The position numbers and the translations under genes were made by a program. Source: Flavobacterium sp. LMO8 (GTDB lineage: Bacteria; Bacteroidota; Bacteroidia; Flavobacteriales; Flavobacteriaceae). Taken from it: a DNA stretch of 64,000 bases. The stretch lies in NCBI RefSeq assembly GCF_009495755.1, contig NZ_WIBJ01000030.1:124001-188000 (forward strand), given 5' to 3'. A model generated the notes under the pieces. The model did no database searches and was not told the origin of the DNA. It worked only from the letters and a program-made list of their open reading frames with translations. Below, in pieces: positions 17,497 to 25,730 of the stretch (positions are counted from its first letter, which is position 1; every line of letters starts with the position of its first letter).

Positions 17497-18024
17497 ATGA
17501 TAGAAGAACAAGTAATATTAGTCAACGAACAAGACGAGCCTATTGGGCTGATGAACAAAATGGAAGCACATGAGAAAGCCCTTTTGCATAGAGCTTTTTC
17601 GGTGTTTATTTTGAATGATAAAAATGAAGTGATGTTGCAACAACGCGCACATCAAAAATACCATTCACCACTTTTGTGGACCAATACTTGTTGCAGTCAT
17701 CAACGTGCTGGCGAAACCAATATTGAAGCCGGAAAACGTCGCTTATTTGAAGAAATGGGTTTTGAAGTAGAGTTAAAAGAGCTTTTTCATTTTATATACA
17801 AAGCACCTTTTGATAACGGTTTAACCGAACATGAATTAGACCATGTAATGATTGGTTATTATAACCAAGCTCCAGTTATTAATCCTGACGAAGTGGAAAG
17901 CTGGAAATGGATGAAGATTGAAGATATTAAAGAAGATATGATAGTAAACCCAGAGGCTTATACCGTTTGGTTTAAGATTATATTTGATGAGTTTTATCAC
18001 TATCTAGAAGAGCATAAATTATAA
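17497..18024 (+). CDS. idi: Isopentenyl-diphosphate delta-isomerase, type I
   Basis: 175 residues from the ATG at 17497 (MIEEQVILVNEQD); the open frame reaches a TTG at 17476 that lies in the -7 box. It is a Nudix-fold type I IDI. The catalytic Cys is in NTCCSHQRAGE, metal-binding His in HEKALLHRAFSVF, the Nudix-like helix in RRLFEEMGF and acidic ligands in TEHELDHVM. It interconverts isopentenyl and dimethylallyl diphosphate. Flavobacteria generally use the mevalonate route, in which this step is required; that link is from general knowledge. Confidence 0.93.
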   Translation: MIEEQVILVNEQDEPIGLMNKMEAHEKALLHRAFSVFILNDKNEVMLQQRAHQKYHSPLLWTNTCCSHQRAGETNIEAGKRRLFEEMGFEVELKELFHFIYKAPFDNGLTEHELDHVMIGYYNQAPVINPDEVESWKWMKIEDIKEDMIVNPEAYTVWFKIIFDEFYHYLEEHKL

Positions 18025-18070
18025 ATTTCCAAACTACTAATTCTGAATTCAAACTTCTAAATTCTAAATT
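18022..18070. repeat. Iterated AAATTC/TTCTAAA-word string
   Basis: The spacer between idi and queD consists of recurring words (CTAATTC, GAATTC, CTTCTAAATTC, TAAATT) in imperfect register. It is non-coding and of the same class as at 26671-26715. Confidence 0.45.
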
Positions 18071-18073
18071 ACT

Positions 18074-18484
18074 ATGAGAGTAACTGTTTCAAGAAAAGCC
18101 CATTTTAATGCTGCGCATCGTTTGTATCGCAAGGATTGGTCTATGGAAAAAAATCAGGAAGTGTTTGGGAAGTGCAACAATCCTAACTTTCATGGGCATA
18201 ACTACGAATTAATAGTTTCGGTAACTGGAGAGGTTGATCCTGAAACGGGTTATGTAATTGATACTAAAATTTTATCCGATTTAATCAAAGAACATATCGA
18301 AGAAGCATTTGATCATAAAAATTTAAATGAAGATGTTCCAGAATTCAAAGATTTGAATCCGACAGCCGAACATATCGCCTATATTATCTGGAACAAACTT
18401 CGAGTTTTAATAGCTACTGAAATAGATTTAGAAATTACTTTATACGAGACGCCAAGAAACTTTGTAACTTATAAAGGTAACTAA
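18074..18484 (+). CDS. queD: 6-carboxy-tetrahydropterin synthase (6-pyruvoyl-tetrahydropterin synthase family)
   Basis: 136 residues, usual length for QueD. Zinc ligands are visible in HFNAAHRL and in the HGHNYEL motif, preceded by the catalytic Cys of FGKCNNPNFHGHNY. The acidic/His relay is in FDHKNLN and the C-terminal Glu in ETPRNF. It converts dihydroneopterin triphosphate to 6-carboxytetrahydropterin for queuosine, or a related pterin. Other queuosine genes are not present, so a different pterin product cannot be excluded. It is followed two bases later by a peroxiredoxin gene. Confidence 0.88.
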   Translation: MRVTVSRKAHFNAAHRLYRKDWSMEKNQEVFGKCNNPNFHGHNYELIVSVTGEVDPETGYVIDTKILSDLIKEHIEEAFDHKNLNEDVPEFKDLNPTAEHIAYIIWNKLRVLIATEIDLEITLYETPRNFVTYKGN

Positions 18485-18486
18485 TT

Positions 18487-18939
18487 ATGGCAATTCAAAT
18501 AGGAGATAAATTACCAAACTTTAAAGCAACTAAACAAGACGGAACTGCTTTTGAAAGTGCTTCAATTCATGAAAAACCAGTTGTAATTTACTTTTATCCA
18601 AAAGATTTTACGCCAGGATGTACTACGCAAGCGTGTAGTTTTAGAGATGCTTATCAAGATTTTCAAGATTTGGGAGCTGAAGTTATTGGTATTAGTGGTG
18701 ATTCGGCTACTTCTCATCAGAACTTTCAACAAAAATATAAGCTTCCGTTTATTTTGCTTTCTGATGCTGATAGAAAATTACGTCGTTTGTTTGGTGTTCC
18801 AAACGCGCTTTTCGGATTGTTGCCAGGACGTGTAACTTATGTTTTTGACGCTAAAGGATATTGTATTTATATTTTTGATAGCATCAGTGCTAAAAATCAT
18901 ATTACAAAGGCTTTAGAAGCTATCAAAAAGTCAAAATAA
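18487..18939 (+). CDS. bcp: Peroxiredoxin, BCP type
   Basis: 150 residues, cytoplasmic, no signal peptide. The peroxidatic motif DFTPGCTTQACSF carries the attacking Cys and a second Cys five residues later, the atypical 2-Cys BCP arrangement. GISGDSATSHQNFQQKYKLPFILLSDADRKLRRLFGV is the usual continuation, with a catalytic Arg. It reduces hydrogen peroxide and organic peroxides with thioredoxin. It is two bases after queD, so probably cotranscribed. A separate 1-Cys-like peroxiredoxin is encoded at 54639-55340. Confidence 0.92.
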   Translation: MAIQIGDKLPNFKATKQDGTAFESASIHEKPVVIYFYPKDFTPGCTTQACSFRDAYQDFQDLGAEVIGISGDSATSHQNFQQKYKLPFILLSDADRKLRRLFGVPNALFGLLPGRVTYVFDAKGYCIYIFDSISAKNHITKALEAIKKSK

Positions 18940-19020
18940 AATATTTTTTTACAAAGTAAGACTTCCAATTTCTGTAATTCGTTAGAATTTTTCGCATCTT
19001 TGTACTTCATTATTTTGACT

Positions 19021-19980
19021 ATGAAGTTTTATCCTTTAACCTTTACACCAATACTTAAAGACCGCATTTGGGGCGGGACCAAGTTGAAAACCTATCTCAA
19101 CAAACCTATAGTTTCTGAAACTACTGGCGAGAGTTGGGAAATTTCAACCGTGCCTGGCGATATTAGTGTGGTAGCAACGGGTGTTTTAAAAGGAAAGAAT
19201 ATCAACGAAATTATCGATTTGTTTCCAGAAGAGATTTTAGGAAAATCGGTTATTACTCGTTTTGGAAAACAATTTCCATTGCTTTTTAAATTTATAGATG
19301 CTAAGGAAGATTTATCCATTCAATTGCATCCAAATGATGAATTGGCAAAAGAACGCCATGATTCTTTCGGGAAAACCGAAATGTGGTATGTAATGCAAGC
19401 AGATGAATCGGCACGTTTGGTGGTTGGCTTTAAGAAAGATTCTAATCAGGAAGAATACTTATCACATTTAGAAAATAAAAATTTAGTCGCTTTATTGAAT
19501 GAATCTTCAGTTAAAAAAGGCGATGTTTTCTTTTTAGAAACTGGAACTATTCATGCCATTGGAGCAGGAGTTGTGGTAGCAGAAATTCAACAAACAAGTG
19601 ATGTTACTTACCGAATTTACGATTGGGATAGAGTAGATGCTAACGGTCAAGGCAGAGAATTGCATACCGAATTGGCTTTGGATGCGATTAATTATAACGC
19701 TACTCATTCAAAAATCGAATATAAGGAAGAAGCCAATCAAAGTACTTCGGTAGTGAATTGCCCTTATTTTATCACTAATATTATCGCATTACAAGATCGT
19801 TTTATTTGGAAACGAAAGAAACAAGCGTTTACCGTTTTTATGTGTACCAACGGGCAATTTGAAATGGTAATGAATGGCGAAATCCTGCGATACCGAATGG
19901 GAGATACAATTTTGATTCCGGCTTGTATTGAGAATTTAACCATTAAAGGAAAGGCTACATTGTTAGAAATTTCCATATAA
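19021..19980 (+). CDS. manA: Mannose-6-phosphate isomerase, class I
   Basis: 320 residues from the ATG at 19021 (MKFYPLTFTPILKDRIWGG). The open frame reaches a TTG at 19000 that overlaps a -7-like box CATCTTTG and is rejected. Zinc-site motifs are QLHPND and KTEMWYVM; the substrate/metal region is TGTIHAIGAGVVVAEIQQTSD. The protein ends in a cupin-like domain. It interconverts fructose- and mannose-6-phosphate, feeding GDP-mannose for surface polysaccharides such as those of the 1-4.6 kb locus. Confidence 0.92.
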   Translation: MKFYPLTFTPILKDRIWGGTKLKTYLNKPIVSETTGESWEISTVPGDISVVATGVLKGKNINEIIDLFPEEILGKSVITRFGKQFPLLFKFIDAKEDLSIQLHPNDELAKERHDSFGKTEMWYVMQADESARLVVGFKKDSNQEEYLSHLENKNLVALLNESSVKKGDVFFLETGTIHAIGAGVVVAEIQQTSDVTYRIYDWDRVDANGQGRELHTELALDAINYNATHSKIEYKEEANQSTSVVNCPYFITNIIALQDRFIWKRKKQAFTVFMCTNGQFEMVMNGEILRYRMGDTILIPACIENLTIKGKATLLEISI

Positions 19981-20005
19981 TGTATTGAGAACAAAATATA
20001 TTATG

Positions 20006-20013
20006 TAATTTTG
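20006..20013 (+). promoter_or_regulatory. -7 box of the 20038 gene
   Basis: TAATTTTG is a perfect match, with a TTG at 19985-19987 about 18 bases upstream. It overlaps the upstream in-frame start at 20011, which supports the ATG at 20038 as the true start. Confidence 0.55.
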
Positions 20014-20037
20014 CTTCAAATTTTAAATTTATACAAA

Positions 20038-20307
20038 ATGGCAAGCGTTAAAAACTTGAAAAAAGAAATCAACTACGTTTTAGGTGATATTGTAAACATC
20101 GTTTACATTTGGGAAATGTCTACAACAGGAAAACCAACTGAAGCATCTGATAAATTAATTGATGAAGTGTACGAAACTTTCGATGCTTTAATGACAAAAG
20201 CTAACGTAAAAGACGTTGAGAATAAAAAAGCACATTTTAAACAAATTCGTAAAGAATACGAAGCTGCTGCTAATCAATTTGTTGCGAAAATAAACGAATT
20301 AAAATAA
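20038..20307 (+). CDS. Small conserved helical protein, unknown function
   Basis: 89 residues from the ATG at 20038 (MASVKNLKKEINYVLGDI). The frame is open from 20011, but that start lies in the -7 box. The protein is Lys/Glu-rich and looks wholly helical, probably a three- or four-helix bundle, with no signal peptide or cysteine. I associate it with short hypothetical proteins conserved in Bacteroidetes, without a known role. It is monocistronic and followed by the tRNA-Thr gene. Confidence 0.8.
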   Translation: MASVKNLKKEINYVLGDIVNIVYIWEMSTTGKPTEASDKLIDEVYETFDALMTKANVKDVENKKAHFKQIRKEYEAAANQFVAKINELK

Positions 20308-20359
20308 AAAAATCAATAAAAAAAGTGCAAAAAATATTTGGAAATTTAAAAATGACCCT

Positions 20360-20367
20360 TATATTTG
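20360..20367 (+). promoter_or_regulatory. tRNA-Thr promoter -7 box
   Basis: TATATTTG matches perfectly, with TTG at 20338-20340 and a 19-base spacer. It lies 17 bases before the tRNA 5' end. Confidence 0.6.
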
Positions 20368-20384
20368 CACTCGAAATTTGAGTT

Positions 20385-20458
20385 GCCAGCGTAGCTCAGC
20401 TGGCTAGAGCAGCTGATTTGTAATCAGCAGGTCGTGGGTTCGAGTCCCTCCGCCGGCT
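20385..20458 (+). tRNA. tRNA-Thr (anticodon TGT)
   Basis: A 74-base cloverleaf: D-arm TAGCTCAGCTGG, anticodon stem CTGAT/ATCAG enclosing TTGTAAT, and T-loop TTCGAGT. The anticodon TGT reads threonine ACA/ACN codons. CCA is not encoded; the 3' end reads T then CA. Two stem mismatches are seen: A-C at acceptor position 4 (20388 with 20454) and T-T in the T-stem. It has its own promoter and a terminator directly downstream. Confidence 0.93.
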
Positions 20459-20465
20459 CAAATTA

Positions 20466-20497
20466 AAAACCATCACAGCAATGTGGTGGTTTTTTTG
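20466..20497 (+). terminator. tRNA-Thr terminator
   Basis: AAAACCATCAC pairs with GTGGTGGTTTT (one G-T pair) around a six-base loop, followed by TTTTTT. It ends immediately before the stop of the convergent lipoprotein gene and could act on both strands. Confidence 0.75.
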
Positions 20498-20498
20498 T

Positions 20499-20903
20499 TT
20501 ATCTACATTTTGTAAAAGTAAATTTATTATCAGTATGGTCATAAATCAGCTCTAATCTTAATGAATCAGATGAATTAATTAGCTTATAAAAATCAGCTTC
20601 TGTAAAGTTTCTTTTTCTGTTGAAGTAAGTCGTGTTAATGCTAAAATCGCAGAAATCTTTTTCATTATAAATAATAACGTCATGTGTTATAAATGAATCT
20701 TTTTCATTGATATGAAAAATTACATGACAAAAATCATCAGAGATTTTATCTTTGTATTCTTTGGATAGTTTTGCTTTAAAAGTAATATTGTCTGGAGCAG
20801 GCGCATCATAAGTTCTTTTGATAACAAAATCTTTTACACAATTTTCTGTTTTCTTACATGATATTGTTAGATAAATCATTATTACCAAAAGGAAATGTTT
20901 CAT
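20499..20903 (-). CDS. Putative lipoprotein, unknown function
   Basis: 134 residues. A short hydrophobic N-terminus with a lipobox-like LTISC places the lipidated Cys near residue 16, followed by KKTEN. The mature part is mixed alpha/beta with two more Cys (ENCVKD and DDFCHVIF) and a third in EKDFCDFS; these could form disulfides in the periplasm. No family is recognised. It is a lone gene between tRNA-Thr and a second lipoprotein gene. Confidence 0.7.
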   Translation of the reverse strand: MKHFLLVIMIYLTISCKKTENCVKDFVIKRTYDAPAPDNITFKAKLSKEYKDKISDDFCHVIFHINEKDSFITHDVIIYNEKDFCDFSINTTYFNRKRNFTEADFYKLINSSDSLRLELIYDHTDNKFTFTKCR

Positions 20904-20980
20904 AAATTATTTTATTGAGTTTGTAATAAATAGCTTTGTATCTTATAAAGATAAAAATCAATTTTAAATAAAGCATAAAA

Positions 20981-21005
20981 AAAGCGGTCAATTACTGACC
21001 GCTTT
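20981..21005 (-). terminator. Terminator of the DUF4369 lipoprotein gene
   Basis: AAAGCGGTCA and TGACCGCTTT form a perfect ten-base stem with loop ATTAC. On the minus strand it is followed by a T-run, four bases after the stop. Confidence 0.8.
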
Positions 21006-21008
21006 ACT

Positions 21009-21734
21009 TTACTTCTGAACTTCTAAAGTTTTTCTTTCCTTAATATGCTCATTAAGCATTTTTCCGTATTTTGATTTAGCAACTTCTGGTGTTAAGCTTT
21101 TTTGAATGGTGTCTAAATACGTGGTGTTGATATCTGCAATTTCTGAAAGCGCTAAATAAGGCGCTATTTCTTTATTTCCGTTTGTAGTGGCAAAATGTGC
21201 CGTGTAGCGATATTTTCTCGTTAATGAGCTTTTATATGCTTTCTCAATGCTATCTGTAGTGGTTGCATTAGGTTTTAATTCGTTTTTTAAACGTTTTGCC
21301 ATTAAGGCTAAGTTTTGATCTCTAAATTTACTATTAATGCTATCAAACTTTTTCCATAAATCATGATTTTTAGAACCTGATATTTTCGCATCAGCAAAAA
21401 AATGTTTTAAGGTAGTTTCAATTTTAATATTACCAGGTTCAGCAAAAAACGGTAAGCTGTTATCAATAGAATTGGTTTGTCCTCTGTCTAAAAATAAATA
21501 CAGCATTTCTGGACTATCAAGTTTAATGTGACTCTCAAATTTAGAATCTCCGTTAACGATAATACTATCTAACATTACTAAAGCCGAATCTTGTATTTTT
21601 TGTAAGTACAATTTTCCTTGGCTTAAGCCTTTTACATCTCCAGTAATATGAACGTTAGCATCGGCATCAACTTCTTTTTTGTCACAGGCAATTAATGTGA
21701 TAACGGCAATTACTGCTAAAAATATCTTCTTCAT
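21009..21734 (-). CDS. DUF4369-domain lipoprotein
   Basis: 241 residues. The signal ends in LIACDKK, with the lipid-bearing Cys at residue 17. The N-terminal half (about 25-120) has the DUF4369 pattern: ITGDVKGLSQGKLYLQK, then DSIIVNGDSKFESH. This domain is normally fused to a thioredoxin-like domain in Bacteroidetes TlpA proteins, but here the C-terminal half is helical with no CxxC, so it is a stand-alone form. Its role is unknown; surface or periplasmic binding is plausible. It has its own terminator and lies downstream of the M61 peptidase on the same strand. Confidence 0.8.
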   Translation of the reverse strand: MKKIFLAVIAVITLIACDKKEVDADANVHITGDVKGLSQGKLYLQKIQDSALVMLDSIIVNGDSKFESHIKLDSPEMLYLFLDRGQTNSIDNSLPFFAEPGNIKIETTLKHFFADAKISGSKNHDLWKKFDSINSKFRDQNLALMAKRLKNELKPNATTTDSIEKAYKSSLTRKYRYTAHFATTNGNKEIAPYLALSEIADINTTYLDTIQKSLTPEVAKSKYGKMLNEHIKERKTLEVQK

Positions 21735-21772
21735 TCTTTTGTTTTATTTTATGTTCGCAAAGTAAATAAAAA

Positions 21773-21803
21773 AATCCTCAAAATACTAAGTACTTTGAGG
21801 ATT
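21773..21803 (-). terminator. Terminator of the M61 peptidase gene
   Basis: AATCCTCAAA (21773-21782) pairs with TTTGAGGATT (21794-21803), and the minus strand then runs into Ts. Confidence 0.75.
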
Positions 21804-21823
21804 ATGAATCTATTTTGTTAGGA

Positions 21824-23683
21824 TTAACCTCTTAACCAAGCTTCTCTAACTGTTTTTTTAGCGTCGTCAGTTGCTTGATATCCGTCTTGTTTTTCTTTTG
21901 GCATCACAATTTTTCCTTTTACAGTTTGTTCTTTACCATCTCTTTTGAATTTTACGGTCATAGCATCACCATCTTTCCAGTTCATACTTGCCATGATTAA
22001 ATCGTAAATGTTATCTAAATTATAATCTTTACCATTGAAAGCCAAAAGTGTATCATTGTTTTTTAAACCTAAAGTAGTCATGAATACGTTTAATTCGGTA
22101 TCAGGCAAAATCATGATTTCTTTAGTAGCAGGGTTTACCGTTATATAAGGTTGTGTTTGTCCTTTTAAGAATGGATTTCCAGCAATTTCTATAGTTGCTT
22201 CTGTAACTCCCATTTTAGCAAAATATTGCTCATAAGGAATTGGGGTTTCACCAGCTACGTGGTTTTTTAAGAACTCACCAACTGCAGGATACGTTAATGC
22301 TGTAATTTTAGCAAATAATTCTTCGTCTTTGAATGCTTTGGTTGTTCCGTATTCTTTAGATAATTCTTGCATCAGACTTAAAATTCCTTTTTGACCATTG
22401 CTGTTTTCTCTAATTAAAATATCCATACACATAGCAATTAAAGCTCCTTTTTGATATACGTTTAAGTATTGTTCTTTGTATGGAGGATTTAATACGTTTT
22501 TACTCATTTTAGTAAAACTCATATTGTCATTCATTTGACGCGATTGTGCAATTTTGCCTGCCATTCTTTCAAAGAATTCCTTTTCGTCAATTAAACCTTG
22601 ATTTACTTGGAATAAGTTAGCGAAATATTCAGTTACACCTTCGTACATCCATAAATGTTCTGACATTTGAGGATTGTTGAAATCAAAATATTGAATTTCG
22701 TTTGAGTGAATTGTTAATGGAGTTACAATGTGAAAGAATTCGTGAGAAACTACGTCTTTTAATTGTTCTTGTAACATTTCTAATCCCATCATTTCTGGCA
22801 TAACTACTACAGTTGATGTTGGGTGTTCTAATGCTCCAAATCCTTTTGCATCTTTAGCTGCCATATCAGACAAGTACAATAAGATGGCATATTTTTTTGT
22901 AGAGTTAATTGGTCCTAAGAAACGTTTTTGTGCCTTCATCATGTTTTCCATGTTTGGCGTAATCTGTTTCGCTGTATATTTTCCTGTTGGAGAATACACA
23001 CTGATGATAATTTCCATATCATCTACCATAAATGAAGTGTAATCAGGTTTTGAATACATGATTGGCATTTCAACCAAACTTGCATATTTAGACATTAAAA
23101 ACACATCTGAAGTAGCACTTGCATCTGTATCTATCATTGCCGAAACACCTAATAAACTTTCAGGATGCGTAACGGTTAATTTGTATGGTGTTTCTTCTTT
23201 TCCTTTGAAGTATCCAATGAATCCATGCGTATTTAACATGAAGTTTGTTCCAGCATTAATATTTGTTCCTGAAGGAGAGAAAATATCTTCGCTTTCACCA
23301 AAACCTGCACCACCTTCTGTATCAAAAGTGTCATTTACTAGATAAGTTAGCTTCGCTAATTTTGTAGCATTTGAAATGGTATATGAATTTTCACTAATTT
23401 TAGCTACTTTAAGACTTCCTCCTTTACTGTCAAAAGCTTTTACATTTTCTATAAAACGACCATAATCATCTTCTGAATACGTTCCCGGAACTGTTTTAGG
23501 AAAGTTAAATGTCACCGTTTCTGATGATAAAGATGGTGGAACAACTGTTACCATTACTTTGTCATCTTTAATGGTTATTAAATCGATGGTTACAGACACA
23601 TCGTTTTGTTTTGTTGTGGATTGAGTTGAGCTACAGCTCCATAAAAATCCTACAAACGCTAGGGATAGAATTAATTTTTTCAT
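21824..23683 (-). CDS. M61-family metallopeptidase lipoprotein (glycyl aminopeptidase-like)
   Basis: 619 residues. Lipobox FLWSC puts the lipidated Cys at 17. The zinc motif HEFFH is at 314-318 (VVSHEFFHIVTPL), with the third ligand in YEGVTEYFA near 348, the HExxH...E arrangement of clan MA and family M61. An N-terminal beta-rich domain precedes it. A PDZ-like C-terminal domain (about 500-600, LGLKNNDTLLAFNGK) follows, as in other M61 enzymes. It probably trims peptides at the cell surface or in the periplasm. It is monocistronic with its own terminator. Confidence 0.92.
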   Translation of the reverse strand: MKKLILSLAFVGFLWSCSSTQSTTKQNDVSVTIDLITIKDDKVMVTVVPPSLSSETVTFNFPKTVPGTYSEDDYGRFIENVKAFDSKGGSLKVAKISENSYTISNATKLAKLTYLVNDTFDTEGGAGFGESEDIFSPSGTNINAGTNFMLNTHGFIGYFKGKEETPYKLTVTHPESLLGVSAMIDTDASATSDVFLMSKYASLVEMPIMYSKPDYTSFMVDDMEIIISVYSPTGKYTAKQITPNMENMMKAQKRFLGPINSTKKYAILLYLSDMAAKDAKGFGALEHPTSTVVVMPEMMGLEMLQEQLKDVVSHEFFHIVTPLTIHSNEIQYFDFNNPQMSEHLWMYEGVTEYFANLFQVNQGLIDEKEFFERMAGKIAQSRQMNDNMSFTKMSKNVLNPPYKEQYLNVYQKGALIAMCMDILIRENSNGQKGILSLMQELSKEYGTTKAFKDEELFAKITALTYPAVGEFLKNHVAGETPIPYEQYFAKMGVTEATIEIAGNPFLKGQTQPYITVNPATKEIMILPDTELNVFMTTLGLKNNDTLLAFNGKDYNLDNIYDLIMASMNWKDGDAMTVKFKRDGKEQTVKGKIVMPKEKQDGYQATDDAKKTVREAWLRG

Positions 23684-23788
23684 TTTATCTAAATTGAATT
23701 AGATATAAGTAGAAAAAAAGTTGGGTTTGTTACAAAACCATTTAAAAATTTTTATGGATACGTTTTGTATATCAAATTAAGGTCAATA

Positions 23789-23817
23789 AAAAAGCTCTTA
23801 TTTAGTTAAGAGCTTTA
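23789..23817 (-). terminator. Terminator of the DUF2805 gene
   Basis: AAAGCTCTTA (23791-23800) pairs with TTAAGAGCTTT (from 23807) around a short loop, and Ts follow on the minus strand. Confidence 0.75.
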
Positions 23818-23821
23818 ATTT

Positions 23822-24103
23822 TTAGTCGAATTTATTTTTGAAGTAATATTTACTATCTAAATCTTCATCTTCTAATTCGTTGTACTTTATGGGTTTTGGT
23901 TTAGGCTTACTTGCCGTTACTTTCTTTTTCCAAAGTTCAAAGTTGTCTTTGGATAATCTTTTGCGCATTAATTCGGTGACTTCGTTTTCAGTCATTCCAA
24001 ACTCTTCTTTTAAAACTTCAAAAGGTTTTTTTTCCTCTTGAGCCATAGCAACAACTCTATCTAGTGTTTCGTTGTCGAATTCTGAAATTTTCTTCTTTCT
24101 CAT
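23822..24103 (-). CDS. DUF2805/TIGR03643-family protein
   Basis: 93 residues. The N-terminal 65 residues look like a helix-turn-helix: FDNETLDRVVAMAQEEKKPFEVLKEEFGMTENEVTELMRKRL, followed by the conserved NFELWKKKVT segment. This matches the short DUF2805 family of marine and Bacteroidetes bacteria, function unknown. The C-terminus is acidic and aromatic. DNA binding is possible from the helical pattern but unproven. It has its own terminator. Confidence 0.8.
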   Translation of the reverse strand: MRKKKISEFDNETLDRVVAMAQEEKKPFEVLKEEFGMTENEVTELMRKRLSKDNFELWKKKVTASKPKPKPIKYNELEDEDLDSKYYFKNKFD

Positions 24104-24241
24104 CAGATGAATACTAATTCTAACTTTTTTATTGGTTTATAATTCAATATTAGTAAAAAAATAAATTCAAAAAATATGCCAATTACTTTTTTTGAAATTT
24201 TTAAAATTTCTCAAAACTTGATGTTGTTTTTTAAATAATAA

Positions 24242-24844
24242 TTACAAAATTGTTCGAAACGTTAAATTTATTCTCGCATTTTTGGGTTGGGTAGCTTTTG
24301 GAATTTGATGTTTATAATAGATTTGACTACCTTCTTTCATTACTAATAAACTTCCGTGGTTTAAATTGAGCGATAATTTTACGTTCTTATCTGATATATG
24401 TTTCAATTGAAATTTTCGTTCTTCTCCAAAACTTACAGATGCAATTATGGGATTTCTGCCTAATTCTTTTTCATTATCGGCATGCCAACCATTACTGTCT
24501 TTTTCGTTTCGGTACAAGTTTGCTAAAACGGTTGTGAAATTTTGTTCGGAAATTTTGTCTACTTTCTTTTTTATAAACATCATAGTAGGATTCCAAGTAT
24601 GAGGTTGCATGGTTAATCTTGAATAGGAATAAGGTTTGCCTTCGTTTCCAAACAAACAAGTTAATCGTGGTTGAGCAACTTTTTTTCCAAAAATAGTGAT
24701 ATCGTCTTGTTGCCAAGGGGTTTCATTCATCAATTTCTCAAATAACATATCCGCTTCTTCTTGATTGAAGAAATTTGGATAAAATTCAAAAACAGCATCA
24801 GGTAATGGTAGAATAATTTTCTCTTTTGGGAATAAATCGAGCAT
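24242..24844 (-). CDS. AlkB-like 2OG-Fe(II) dioxygenase
   Basis: 201 residues from the ATG at 24844 (MLDLFPKEK). The open frame extends to 24865, but that region is the terminator hairpin of the upstream aqpZ gene, so the inner start is chosen. Iron ligands appear in WHADNEKELG (HxD) and in the later KHQIPKA His. The 2-oxoglutarate Arg is in ARINLTFR, the standard AlkB ending. PRLTCLFG and YSRLTMQPHTW are substrate-side motifs. The family repairs alkylated bases by oxidative demethylation; the exact lesion preference is not visible. Confidence 0.9.
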   Translation of the reverse strand: MLDLFPKEKIILPLPDAVFEFYPNFFNQEEADMLFEKLMNETPWQQDDITIFGKKVAQPRLTCLFGNEGKPYSYSRLTMQPHTWNPTMMFIKKKVDKISEQNFTTVLANLYRNEKDSNGWHADNEKELGRNPIIASVSFGEERKFQLKHISDKNVKLSLNLNHGSLLVMKEGSQIYYKHQIPKATQPKNARINLTFRTIL

Positions 24845-24869
24845 AAAAAAAGCGATGATTAACATCGCT
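24845..24869 (-). terminator. Terminator of aqpZ
   Basis: AGCGATG (24851-24857) pairs with CATCGCT (24863-24869) around a five-base loop. On the minus strand Ts follow directly, 25 bases after the aqpZ stop. Confidence 0.8.
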
Positions 24870-24893
24870 AATTTACTATTTTATGGGGAAATA

Positions 24894-25619
24894 TTATTTA
24901 TTGTCTTGTAATAAATTCTTATAAATATAACCAGCTACAATAGCTCCTGCAATTGGTGCAACCCAAAATAACCATAATTGACTTAAGGCTTCACCTTGAA
25001 CAAAAAGAGCTTGAGAAGTAGAACGTGCCGGATTTACTGACGTATTGGTTATTGGAATACTAATTAAGTGGATTAAGGTTAATGCTAAACCAATTGCAAT
25101 TCCAGCAAATCTTCCGTTGGCTAATTTATCTGTTGCACCTAAAATGATAATTAAGAAAAACATAGTCAATAAGAATTCAGCTAAAAATGCTGCTCCCATT
25201 GAAAATCCTACACCATTATAATATGTTTTCGAATCAAAAGCGTTAGATTCATAGAAATTTGATGCAAAAGCACCCGCAGAATCAGCTGCAAATTCAGTTC
25301 CACCACCGCCATTTAAAATTAAGTATAAAACTCCAGCTGCGGCAGTTGCACCAATTAGTTGTGCCCCAATATAAGGTGCAATTTCTTTTGATGAAAAGCG
25401 TCCACTTGCCCATAATCCTAAAGTAACAGCAGGATTAAAATGACCGCCAGAAATATGACCTACAGCATAAGCCATGGTTAAAACGGTTAAACCAAAGGCT
25501 AGTGAAACACCAACTAATCCAATTCCAATATCGGGAACTCCGGCTGCAAAAACAGCAGCTCCACAGCCACCAAATACTAACCAAAATGTTCCGAAAAATT
25601 CGGCAAATAATTTTCTCAT
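24894..25619 (-). CDS. aqpZ: Aquaporin Z-type water channel
   Basis: 241 residues with six membrane helices and both half-helices. The two NPA motifs are at 62-64 ([11 protein letters not shown]) and 196-198 (SVNPARST). The constriction Arg is R199 and the His of helix 5 is at 184 (LIHLISIP), so the selectivity filter looks like that of water-specific AqpZ and not a glycerol facilitator. A long loop between helices 3 and 4 is rich in Gly, Ala and Ser (about 104-125). It is an inner-membrane osmotic channel, monocistronic with its own terminator. Confidence 0.95.
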   Translation of the reverse strand: MRKLFAEFFGTFWLVFGGCGAAVFAAGVPDIGIGLVGVSLAFGLTVLTMAYAVGHISGGHFNPAVTLGLWASGRFSSKEIAPYIGAQLIGATAAAGVLYLILNGGGGTEFAADSAGAFASNFYESNAFDSKTYYNGVGFSMGAAFLAEFLLTMFFLIIILGATDKLANGRFAGIAIGLALTLIHLISIPITNTSVNPARSTSQALFVQGEALSQLWLFWVAPIAGAIVAGYIYKNLLQDNK

Positions 25620-25730
25620 AGTTAAATAGTTTTAATTACAATTTCTTGTAATGGTTATTTAACTAAAATTACTAAAAAAAGAATGCTTTTTAAATTATTG
25701 AAAATAAAGTTATTAACAGTATAATTCTTG

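Noticed and set aside
17275..17511. Minus-strand 78-residue frame between the cold-shock gene and idi
   Set aside because: Its start lies inside the idi coding sequence, it is Lys/Phe/Ser-rich without domain character, and it covers probable promoters of both neighbours.
20011..20037. Upstream start for the 89-residue protein
   Set aside because: It overlaps the perfect -7 box TAATTTTG, so it would lie before the transcript start.
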